Assembly (NCBI GenBank): GCA_002437565.1
Contig: DJQL01000035.1
Location: 4,142-31,546 of the forward strand
Length of the DNA: 27,405 bases
Origin: Prevotella sp. UBA6387
GTDB taxonomy: Bacteria > Bacteroidota > Bacteroidia > Bacteroidales > Bacteroidaceae
Reading direction: 5' to 3'
The position numbers and the translations under genes are program-made. Below are positions 9,336-15,939 of the stretch, one piece after another (positions within the stretch are counted from its first letter, which is position 1; each line of letters opens with the position of its first letter). Under the pieces are notes generated by a model. It was not told the DNA's origin. It searched no databases and saw nothing but the letters and a program-made list of their open reading frames with translations.

Positions 9336-9343
9336 CAAAGATA
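9336..9343 (-). promoter_or_regulatory. Candidate -7 element of the flavodoxin promoter
   Basis: On the minus strand the sequence is TATCTTTG, an exact match to the Bacteroidetes -7 consensus TAnnTTTG. Initiation about 7 nt downstream would leave a leader of about 20 nt before the ATG at 9309. No good TTTG is seen at the -33 position; instead the proximal copy of a direct repeat (9365-9378) occupies it, which suggests activator dependence. Confidence 0.6.
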
Positions 9344-9364
9344 GGAAGATTATCCCATGTCACC

Positions 9365-9399
9365 ATTAAACATTTTACGGACAGAATTATACATTTTAC
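9365..9399 (-). repeat. Two 14-bp direct repeats with 21-bp period upstream of the flavodoxin promoter
   Basis: Reading the minus strand, GTAAAATGTATAAT (9399-9386) and GTAAAATGTTTAAT (9378-9365) match at 13 of 14 positions and start exactly 21 bp apart, two helical turns. The proximal copy ends 21 bp upstream of the TATCTTTG element, covering the place of the -33 box. This geometry is typical of binding sites for AraC-family activators. No AraC gene lies in the window. Confidence 0.6.
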
Positions 9400-9444
9400 C
9401 GAAATCACCTCTGCGTCTTAGGGATAACGTTCTTAAAATTCTAT

Positions 9445-11001
9445 TCAAAATAAAGCCAACTGCACTACTTTTGTCTGAGGCTTTAATATTTTAGTCATTT
9501 CTGGCACAGGCAAGTCCATTAGTTCCTTAGGTTCCAACTTGTAGAGTCCTCCGCCGTAGACTCGTCCAGAGTTCATTAGACGAGTTTTGGATATGGAATT
9601 TAGCACGTTCCATACCTTTGAGCGTGTGGACTTGTCTGCTATGTATCGTGCATAGCTTTTCTTTGGGTAGAGCAGTAGATATACGTTTGTTGTTATTGCG
9701 TTGGAGTCGTTCAATATGAAGCGAAATATCTGTTTTGATGACTCGCCACGTCCCATATATGGCATGATGAATGGTGCGGGTTCGCGTTTCTCGCACGAAT
9801 ACCACGGAGTGCGCCTACTGCAAATGTAGCGTTTGTTCACCTCACGCTCCTCGCCTTGGCGAACATACTGCCATACTGTTGGGTATGACGCTTTGAGTGT
9901 AGACTCATCGAGGTCGCAGTTGAAGAGAAAAAGTTGGCTGTCGGTGTCAAGTAGTCCATCGTTGCAGCCAGATACCGAATTGGCTTTGAAGTATCTTGGA
10001 CTTGGAAGCACAGGTACAAGAAATTTGCGTGGGATGGAATATTTTTCTATGGTTGCACTGTCAAGAATGAAGAAATGGTTGTCGCCTGTTGCGATGCCGC
10101 GTTTCACGGTGAAGAAGTCGCCAAGCCGTGCCGTAGTGCCACCAGTGTCGGTCTCTGTGCTGTTTGTGTTGTCGTTGAAGCGACTTGTCCATTTTTCTTC
10201 GACCGAGAGTGTCTGGCTATCGATTAACATCTGCCGTTCTGGGGCGGACACGCTGCCGCCTTCTGAGAATAATATTTGATAGTTTGTTTTAGGGCGGACT
10301 TTTCTGAAAATAACCACGCACGAGCTGACGAGCGCATCAGCAAACTGCACGTCAGTTGCCAGAAATCGGTGTATGCTTAAAAGTTCTACACTGTGGATTA
10401 GAAACTCTTTCACCGCTTTGCCGTAGTTCACTTCCATAAACTCACACGGCACAAGCCAGCATGATAGTCCGCCCTCGCGCAGCCACTTTGTTGAGAGTAT
10501 CATGAAGTGGCAGTAGAGACCGGCAAGTCCCGAAATGTTGATACCGCAATATTCTTTGACATCGTTTCTTAGGCTTTGTTTAGTGTCAGTGTCGATGTGG
10601 TGGTGGCGTACGTAAGGTGGGTTGGCTACAATCATGTCGTAGGCATTGTCGGGTGTGACGGTAAGGAAGTCGGCGTTGCGCAAGTCTATGTCTTGTTCCT
10701 GCCAAAGGGCCTTTGCCGGCTCGTAGTAGTGACTGTCTATCTCGAAGCCGAGCGCGTGTCCGGCCTTGTTGCCGAATACGTTGTGAAAGGCCGAAAGAAA
10801 CGCACCTAAACCGACCGACGGCTCAAGCAATGATATGGTATTGCCGCATGCGCAAAGCTGCCGCATGCGCTTCATTATGTCACACGCCAAAGGGTATGGT
10901 GTGGCAAACTGCCCCATCAGGTTGCGCTGCTTCTGTGTCTTTTGCGCGTCAAGGGATTGCTGCAACTCGCAGCGTCTTGTCTCAATGTCGTCGCTCATCA
11001 T
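9445..11001 (-). CDS. Type II N6-adenine DNA methyltransferase
   Basis: This is the modification half of a restriction-modification system; it transfers methyl from SAM to adenine in the recognition site and so protects host DNA. Motifs appear in gamma-class order: motif X GQFATP (residues 30-35), SAM-binding motif I LLEPSVGLGAFL (58-69), catalytic motif IV NPPY (127-130). A long C-terminal half presumably holds the target recognition domain. The length of 518 aa fits type II enzymes of the PaeR7I/XamI kind. It starts 12 nt after the endonuclease stop on the same strand, so the two form an operon with the nuclease first. ATG codons at 11001 and 10998 are both possible starts. The region is visibly more AT-rich than the repair genes, which suggests horizontal acquisition. 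Confidence 0.9.
   Translation of the reverse strand: MMSDDIETRRCELQQSLDAQKTQKQRNLMGQFATPYPLACDIMKRMRQLCACGNTISLLEPSVGLGAFLSAFHNVFGNKAGHALGFEIDSHYYEPAKALWQEQDIDLRNADFLTVTPDNAYDMIVANPPYVRHHHIDTDTKQSLRNDVKEYCGINISGLAGLYCHFMILSTKWLREGGLSCWLVPCEFMEVNYGKAVKEFLIHSVELLSIHRFLATDVQFADALVSSCVVIFRKVRPKTNYQILFSEGGSVSAPERQMLIDSQTLSVEEKWTSRFNDNTNSTETDTGGTTARLGDFFTVKRGIATGDNHFFILDSATIEKYSIPRKFLVPVLPSPRYFKANSVSGCNDGLLDTDSQLFLFNCDLDESTLKASYPTVWQYVRQGEEREVNKRYICSRRTPWYSCEKREPAPFIMPYMGRGESSKQIFRFILNDSNAITTNVYLLLYPKKSYARYIADKSTRSKVWNVLNSISKTRLMNSGRVYGGGLYKLEPKELMDLPVPEMTKILKPQTKVVQLALF
10843..10870 (-). repeat. Direct repeat of GCGCATGCGGC inside the methylase gene
   Basis: Two identical 11-bp copies (10843-10853 and 10860-10870), each centred on the palindrome GCATGC, lie 17 bp apart. 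They are read in different frames (around MRQ and CACG, residues 46-53 of the methylase), so the repeat is not explained by repeated protein sequence. The function is unknown and chance is possible. Confidence 0.5.
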
Positions 11002-11013
11002 TTTCGGTTATTG

Positions 11014-12009
11014 TTATACCCCTGCCTTGCTGAAGTCGTCGATGCGGTGCTCCCAAATCCAGTCTATCTTCTCACTGGCCTCATATCCGAGATAGCCACT
11101 GTCGAAATATCCACACAGGAAGAGAACGAAATCTATGTCATCGCCGTAAGTCGCCCTAAGTTGTGTTATTTTCTGAGCTTCCTCTTTGCGTCTCTTGTTT
11201 GTGTTGGTAAAGTCGCCAGCCGACTTGCACTCTACAAGCAGCGGAAGACGGTAATTCTCGTCTTTACGCCTTATCACTACATCTATTGGCATATTGGCTG
11301 TCGGATTCTCTACGGCTACATTAAGGTGATATGTATATGTACCTAATGCCATGTCGCGAAAATCGGCTATGTTGTCAGATTTCAAGAACTTGTAGCCTCT
11401 GTGGGCAAGCCATGATGAAATGGCACGGAGTTGCCTACGCTCTTGTTCGTTGCGTATTATCGGGTCTGACATCATTCCGCACATACGGTCGGCCACGACG
11501 CTTGCCGCTATGCGGAGTTTGCTTGGGGTGGGATTGTTGCTTTCGTCTATCCATGGGCAAAGTGTACGGTCGAAGAGTCGGTTTAAGACCTTTGCTATTT
11601 TGCCTATCTCGACTTTTATGGCCGCCTCGGTCATTTTGGTAGGCAATTTCCCGTTTTCCATCCTTGAAATGACAGATTTGCCCACGCCTGAGAGACCTGC
11701 AAGACGGTCACGTGCTATAGGCGGTGCTGTGACCATACGTAGTATTGAGATGGTGCCTGGATGGGCAAGGAGATTTTCCTTGTTAAGATGGAAATTGTTT
11801 GTAAGTTTCATGGTATTGGCAACTTGACGTTTTGCCTTTTCGCGCTCACTTATATAGGTGGCTGGCGCAAAACCGAGAAACCACTCGTTGTACATCTCTA
11901 CAGAACGACAAGTGTCTTCTTTCCATTGGTCGCTGTTGTTGCGATTTATATATATCTTTTTGTTGCCGGACATAGTTATGGATTGTTTGTCATGTGCAAA
12001 TTTACGCAT
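11014..12009 (-). CDS. XamI-like type II restriction endonuclease with an embedded HTH
   Basis: This is the cutting half of the restriction-modification operon. I assign it to the XamI family (which recognises GTCGAC) from the overall layout and the TAPPIARDRLAGL stretch, without a search. Catalytic PD-(D/E)XK residues are D243 (MPID) and E260-C-K262 (LLVECKS). Residues 103-123, RLAGLSGVGKSVISRMENGK, read like an XRE-type helix-turn-helix. Coordinates follow the longest frame (331 aa, ATG 12009). ATG 11973 (Met13, giving 319 aa) is the start I favour, because a TAAATTTG -7 element lies inside the first codons of the longer form. The methylase follows after 12 nt. There is no separate controller-protein gene. 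The gene is clearly AT-rich at its 5' end. The specificity is inferred, not proven. Confidence 0.8.
   Translation of the reverse strand: MRKFAHDKQSITMSGNKKIYINRNNSDQWKEDTCRSVEMYNEWFLGFAPATYISEREKAKRQVANTMKLTNNFHLNKENLLAHPGTISILRMVTAPPIARDRLAGLSGVGKSVISRMENGKLPTKMTEAAIKVEIGKIAKVLNRLFDRTLCPWIDESNNPTPSKLRIAASVVADRMCGMMSDPIIRNEQERRQLRAISSWLAHRGYKFLKSDNIADFRDMALGTYTYHLNVAVENPTANMPIDVVIRRKDENYRLPLLVECKSAGDFTNTNKRRKEEAQKITQLRATYGDDIDFVLFLCGYFDSGYLGYEASEKIDWIWEHRIDDFSKAGV
11997..12004 (-). promoter_or_regulatory. Candidate -7 element for the restriction-modification operon
   Basis: The minus strand reads TAAATTTG, an exact match to TAnnTTTG. Initiation near 11991 would give a leader of about 18 nt to the ATG at 11973 and would place the ATG at 12009 outside the transcript. 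No TTTG is found 19-21 nt upstream; a perfect palindrome occupies that region. Confidence 0.5.
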
Positions 12010-12024
12010 TTTTTATATGTTATG

Positions 12025-12039
12025 TAGCATGACATGCTA
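12025..12039. promoter_or_regulatory. 15-bp perfect palindrome, candidate operator of the restriction-modification operon
   Basis: TAGCATG-N-CATGCTA is perfectly symmetric (arms 12025-12031 and 12033-12039). It lies 20-34 bp upstream of the TAAATTTG element, over the position where RNA polymerase would contact the -33 box, and in the gap between the Pif1 gene and the endonuclease gene. The size and symmetry suit an XRE-type dimer, so the HTH inside the endonuclease is a natural candidate to bind it. Confidence 0.55.
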
Positions 12040-12092
12040 TAAAGATTGATGTCCGCAACAGATGTCAAGCCTCTGTCTCCCGTTTTTCTGCC

Positions 12093-14321
12093 TCACCTTG
12101 TAGCGTTGATCATGAAGTAGACTTCACCCTTGTCCACGTCTTTGGGGCACAGCTTGAGGATGTCGTCCACGGCGGCGTGCTCCTCGACCCTCGACAGGGC
12201 GTGACGTATGGCCCTCACGTGCTCCGCGGGGATTATCTTGTCGGCGCTCAGCTTGCCCGTCTTCACGTATCTTGCGAGGTGCGACATGATGGTGCTCGTG
12301 GCCAGTCCGCGCTCCTTGGCTATTTGCTCTATGCCCATGCCCTTGCCGAACATCTCGAAGGTCTGCGCCTCCGACTCGCCTTTCTTCCTTGTCTTGCCCT
12401 TGGGCCTTGCGGGTTCCTTGGCTTTTGTTGTCGCCACGCGCGTGGTCTCGTCGGCGTATGGATTGTCCTGGGTCTTCCTTGACTTCGGGCGGGTGCGCCT
12501 CGTGCCCGGGTCCACGATTTCCATCGAGTCTATTGTCGCCTCTTGCTTTGTCTGCAAGTAAGTGGCCACAGAGAAAGGCTTGTCGGCCATGGTGTCGAGC
12601 ATCTTCACCTTGCTGAGATATTGCAGCCAAAATTCCTTGTAGCGCTCCTCAAGTGTTTCCATAGCCTGCTTGCCCTTGCCTTTGACCATCTTCGTCTTCT
12701 CCAGCAGGTCGGGTACTTGCTCCTTCAGCGCGGCGGCGAAATAGTCGGCCGAGCGTTGCACCCTCTTCAGAAACGCCTCGCCGTGAAGATCCTCGTTGGA
12801 GGTCTGGCGGATGACGCTGAGCCACTTGTAAGCCACGTCCATCACCTTTGCCTTGACTGCCTCCATCACCGTGCGGTGATAGTCGCACAGGCGCGGGAAC
12901 GTCCTGAAAAACTCCACCATTGTACGGTTGAGCATCTGCTCGGCGCCGAACAAGCGGTTGAACGTGAACATGTCGAGGAGCTGCTCCTTGAAGTAGGCGT
13001 CCTTGAGTGCCGGCAACTGGCGCACGCTCTCCTCCGCCTTCTCTTGCTGGTGCGAGATGTATTCGGTCACGCGCGAGTCGTTGAAGATGCTGCTTGAGCC
13101 TATGCGCGAGGCGAGCACCATGCCCTCAAGGGTCTTGCAGCGGCTCAGGGCCACGTAGACCTGCCCGGAGGCGAACGAGAAGCCGGCGTCGATGATGGCG
13201 TGCTCGAATGTCAGGCCTTGACTCTTGTGTATGGTTATGGCCCATGCCAAACGCAGCGGATACTGCTTGAACGTACCCGCCACCTGTGGCTCAATGGTCT
13301 TCTTCTCTGGGTTTATTACATACTTTGTGTTCTCCCATGCGTCTTGCTCCACCTTGATCACTTCGCTGTCGCCCGGACATTTCACGGTTATCGACTCCGC
13401 GTCGATGTCTACCACGTGGCCTATCTTGCCGTTGTAGTATTTGTGGCCGCTGTCGTTCTTGATGAACATCACCTGCGCTCCTTGCTTCAGCTCCAATGTC
13501 GCCTCGGCTGGGTAGCTGCTTTCTGGGAAATCACCTTCCACCTCAGCCTTGAAGCGGTAGCGCTTGCCGCCGAGCTTCATCAGCTCGTTCTCGTTGTAGC
13601 TGTCGGCCATGCGGTTGTGTGTGGTAAGGCGAATGTAACCATCCTCCTGCTTGGGTATGAACGTCGGGTTGCAGCGAGAGTTGAGCGTATTGAGATCGTC
13701 GGCGGTGGGATGCCCATCGCGCACGTGGTTGAGGATGCTTATGAACTTTGGGTCTTGCTGTCGGTAAACCTTCGACAGCTGGATTGTGACATAGTTGATT
13801 TGCCTCAGCGTATTGCTACCGAAGAAGTAAGGCGTGTCGTAGTATTGCCCCAGAATGCCCTCATCCTGCGCCGTCACCACGGGCGTGAGCTGTTGCAGGT
13901 CGCCAATCATGAGCAGTTGGACGCCTCCGAAAGGCTGCGTGGGGTCGCGGAAGCGTCGGAGCACGGAGTCTACGGCATCGAGCAGGTCGGCCCTGACCAT
14001 GCTTATCTCGTCTATTATCAGCAGGTCGAGCGAGGCTATGATGCGCCGCTTGGCCTTGGAGAAATCGTAGCGGTCGCGGATGGTAGAGCCCGGGATGAAA
14101 GGCGTGAAGGGCAGTTGGAAAAACGAGTGAATGGTCACGCCGCCGGCGTTGATGGCCGCCACGCCCGTGGGTGCCACCACTATCAACCGTTTCGACGATT
14201 TCTCTATCACGGTCTTCAGAAACGTAGTCTTGCCTGTTCCGGCTTTGCCTGTGAGAAAAATGCTTGTACCAGTATGTTCCACAAACTCCCACGCCTCGCG
14301 CAACTCTTCGTTCTTCTCCAT
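12093..14321 (-). CDS. Pif1-family DNA helicase with C-terminal helix-turn-helix
   Basis: This is a superfamily 1B 5'-3' DNA helicase, presumably acting on replication or recombination intermediates or G-quadruplex DNA. Motifs are Walker A GKAGTGKTT (25-33), APTGVAAINAGG, DEISM (104-108), IGDLQQLTPV, and HKSQG (365-369) followed by GQVYVALSRC. The middle (about 400-600) is helical and charged, and a basic linker follows. Residues 654-691 (FGKGMGIEQIAKERGLATST onward) form a helix-turn-helix like the HTH_40 domain found at the C terminus of many Bacteroidetes Pif1 and RecQ proteins. The length of 742 aa is normal for this architecture. The lactonase gene is 89 nt upstream on the same strand, and the restriction-modification operon follows 83 nt downstream with no clear terminator. 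A 443-aa plus-strand frame over this gene is a shadow. Confidence 0.93.
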   Translation of the reverse strand: MEKNEELREAWEFVEHTGTSIFLTGKAGTGKTTFLKTVIEKSSKRLIVVAPTGVAAINAGGVTIHSFFQLPFTPFIPGSTIRDRYDFSKAKRRIIASLDLLIIDEISMVRADLLDAVDSVLRRFRDPTQPFGGVQLLMIGDLQQLTPVVTAQDEGILGQYYDTPYFFGSNTLRQINYVTIQLSKVYRQQDPKFISILNHVRDGHPTADDLNTLNSRCNPTFIPKQEDGYIRLTTHNRMADSYNENELMKLGGKRYRFKAEVEGDFPESSYPAEATLELKQGAQVMFIKNDSGHKYYNGKIGHVVDIDAESITVKCPGDSEVIKVEQDAWENTKYVINPEKKTIEPQVAGTFKQYPLRLAWAITIHKSQGLTFEHAIIDAGFSFASGQVYVALSRCKTLEGMVLASRIGSSSIFNDSRVTEYISHQQEKAEESVRQLPALKDAYFKEQLLDMFTFNRLFGAEQMLNRTMVEFFRTFPRLCDYHRTVMEAVKAKVMDVAYKWLSVIRQTSNEDLHGEAFLKRVQRSADYFAAALKEQVPDLLEKTKMVKGKGKQAMETLEERYKEFWLQYLSKVKMLDTMADKPFSVATYLQTKQEATIDSMEIVDPGTRRTRPKSRKTQDNPYADETTRVATTKAKEPARPKGKTRKKGESEAQTFEMFGKGMGIEQIAKERGLATSTIMSHLARYVKTGKLSADKIIPAEHVRAIRHALSRVEEHAAVDDILKLCPKDVDKGEVYFMINATR

Positions 14322-14366
14322 CTTTTGAATAGTTTATACAAAAATAAAAAAACTGTGACAAGTATT

Positions 14367-14400
14367 ATGGAAACTCCTGATTTTTCAATTAGGACTCCAT
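14367..14400 (-). terminator. Weak imperfect hairpin after the lactonase gene
   Basis: On the minus strand, just after the lactonase stop, ATGGAGTCCT can pair with AGGAGTTTCCAT leaving a small internal loop. A run of six T followed by ATTTTG comes about 15 nt later. This is not a classical terminator because the T run is not adjacent to the stem. It may partly separate the lactonase and Pif1 transcripts. Confidence 0.25.
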
Positions 14401-14410
14401 GGCTATACTC

Positions 14411-15568
14411 TTACCGCACGTTTTGGCAGGTTGTCTTTGGAATAGGAGCAAATTGTATGCATACGGGCTTGCCCATTTTTATGTCGTGCATTGTACTTGT
14501 TAGCATTCCTGTGTTTGCATCTCTTTTATAAACTTCTATCACATTGCTGTCGCGGCATGCCACCAATAAGTATTTACCGTTAGGGGTTATAGCGAAGTTG
14601 CGAGGATGGGCCGCCGTGGGTTGAAATCCTATTTTTTTTACAAGACCATTGTTCTGGTCAATCGAAAAAATGGAAATGCCTTCGTCTTTCAGCCTGTGTG
14701 ATGCATATAGAAACTTGCCATCTGGTGATATGTGTATGTCAGCACTGCCGTTGGTCTTTGTCTGCGACGCCTGCACGCGTTGCAGTTCGTTGAGTTTCCC
14801 GTTGTGGTATCCAAGTACGGTTACGGTTCCGTCAAGTTCTCCAATTAGATATGCTATTGTGCCTTTCTGGTTGAACACAAAATGTCGCGGCCCAGTTCCT
14901 TTAGGTGCTTTATATGCCACTTTGGCTTTGCCTAAAAAGTTCTCACTTTTGTTATTGGCCTTAAACATCCATATACAGTCGTTGCCAAGGTCTGTGGCCA
15001 TCACGAAGTTTTTGTCTGGAGTCATGTGGCAACAGTGGATGTGCGCATCCACATTTCCTCCAATATATAGGTTCTTGTATTGCGCTTCAGGACGTAAAGA
15101 GCCATCAGAAGCCACAGGAAAAACGGAAATGTCACCGCCCGTGTAGTTTGATGTCACCACATGGTTGCCATAAAGCATTATGTTGCAAGGGTCTGCTCCA
15201 GGCGTGCCCTTGGTTTGTGTTTTGGCCAAAGTGCCACATTCCTGGCTATTGATTTGAGTCATGGTGCCTTTTGCCAAGTCTAATGTGTAGGCACTTGCGC
15301 CACGCCTGTTGTCTGCATATTCCTTTACTGCATAAACGTGGGTTGCATTATTGCTTATTGTCAGAAATGATGGGTTGCTGGCTTTTATACTGCTTATTGG
15401 TTGCGCGGTTCCTGTGATTTGGTCGAACAGCATTACATAAATGCCCTTAGAAGGGCTTTGTTCAGTGTATGTGCCAACAACCATTGTGAGATTGTTTGAG
15501 GCTTTTATGCAGCCTCCGGCAAGTATGGCCATGGCCAAGCATGTGAGCAGACGCTTTTTATGATTCAT
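14411..15568 (-). CDS. Lactonase-family beta-propeller lipoprotein (6-phosphogluconolactonase-like)
   Basis: This is a seven-bladed beta-propeller of the lactonase/YbhE-Pgl type. Family hallmarks visible are VVGTYTEQSPSKGIY near the start, GADPCNIMLYGNHVVTSNYTGG, DAHIHCCHMTPDKNFVMATD, KGTGPRHFVFN, SADIHISPDGKFLYASHR and HPRNFAITPNGKYLLVACRD. The first 19 residues form a signal peptide with C20 as a probable lipidation site (LAGGC), so the protein likely acts in the periplasm or at the membrane. That makes a role in the cytoplasmic pentose phosphate pathway uncertain; hydrolysis of an external sugar lactone is the alternative. The length of 385 aa is normal. The gene is AT-richer than the operon across the divergent region. 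It has its own promoter-like sequence at 15625-15655. Confidence 0.88.
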   Translation of the reverse strand: MNHKKRLLTCLAMAILAGGCIKASNNLTMVVGTYTEQSPSKGIYVMLFDQITGTAQPISSIKASNPSFLTISNNATHVYAVKEYADNRRGASAYTLDLAKGTMTQINSQECGTLAKTQTKGTPGADPCNIMLYGNHVVTSNYTGGDISVFPVASDGSLRPEAQYKNLYIGGNVDAHIHCCHMTPDKNFVMATDLGNDCIWMFKANNKSENFLGKAKVAYKAPKGTGPRHFVFNQKGTIAYLIGELDGTVTVLGYHNGKLNELQRVQASQTKTNGSADIHISPDGKFLYASHRLKDEGISIFSIDQNNGLVKKIGFQPTAAHPRNFAITPNGKYLLVACRDSNVIEVYKRDANTGMLTSTMHDIKMGKPVCIQFAPIPKTTCQNVR

Positions 15569-15624
15569 GTATTTTGAGTATTATTATTATTTTGTAGTTG
15601 TGTTTTGAATTTGTATTTCCATTG

Positions 15625-15655
15625 CAAACTTACTCAAAATTGATGAATAAACAGA
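15625..15655 (-). promoter_or_regulatory. Promoter of the lactonase gene
   Basis: The minus strand has TCTG (15655-15652), a 19-nt spacer and TAAGTTTG (15632-15625). The -7 element is an exact TAnnTTTG match and the -33 element matches TTTG at three of four bases. Initiation near 15618 would give a leader of about 50 nt to the ATG at 15568. Confidence 0.6.
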
Positions 15656-15848
15656 CTTTTTGGAAAAATATAATATTCTTCATCTCGATAAACTATAAAT
15701 AGATATGTCTTTTATGTTTTATCAGCAATTTTAGTTTCATTTGATAGAATAATCAGACAATTGTAAATGAATAAAATCTGCAAAAAAGTTTTAAAATATA
15801 GTCGTAAAGTTAATAAATATAAAATCAAAGCGGTTTTTGGTGTAAATA

Positions 15849-15881
15849 TTTGGAAGTTATCAATTAATCACGTTATCTTTG
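15849..15881 (+). promoter_or_regulatory. Promoter of the ABC/DUF2807/GntR/barrel operon
   Basis: TTTG (15849-15852), a 21-nt spacer and TATCTTTG (15874-15881) match both parts of the Bacteroidetes consensus exactly. This is the best promoter in the window. Initiation near 15886-15888 would leave a leader of about 52 nt before the ATPase start at 15940. Confidence 0.8.
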
Positions 15882-15882
15882 C

Positions 15883-15906
15883 AGTGTATTATAAAAGTAG
15901 TACACT
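15883..15906. promoter_or_regulatory. YtrA-like GntR operator (inverted repeat)
   Basis: AGTGTA (15883-15888), 12 nt, then TACACT (15901-15906). The symmetry extends to 8 of 9 positions per arm (AGTGTATTA against AGTGTACTA). As I recall, Bacillus subtilis YtrA binds AGTGTA-N13-TACACT, so the half-sites are identical and the spacer is one shorter. The site begins 2 nt after the -7 element and covers the predicted start of transcription, the right place for a repressor. The fourth gene of this operon encodes a YtrA-type GntR protein. Confidence 0.72.
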
Positions 15907-15939
15907 AATACTGACATATAACAATAACAGAAAAAGAAT

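Larger units (their letters stand above)
15569..15939. other. AT-rich divergent intergenic region
   Basis: This 371-bp gap separates the lactonase gene (-) from the ABC operon (+). Each end holds a promoter-like sequence (15625-15655 on minus, 15849-15881 on plus) and the right end holds an inverted-repeat operator (15883-15906). Between about 15660 and 15845 I see only AT-rich sequence: no open frame, strong hairpin or RNA gene. Confidence 0.8.

Noticed and set aside
9407..12075. CCTCTG on both sides of the restriction-modification operon as a target-site duplication
   Set aside because: Six bases are too few, the flanks diverge at once, and no transposase or integrase is present.
13200..14531. 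443-aa plus-strand open frame opposite the Pif1 helicase
   Set aside because: The minus-strand frame has every Pif1 motif in order; the plus-strand product is His/Val/Leu-rich with no recognisable domain, as expected of an antisense shadow.
15660..15845. Possible small RNA or small gene in the AT-rich divergent region
   Set aside because: No open frame of useful size, no stable hairpin and no further promoter pair were seen.
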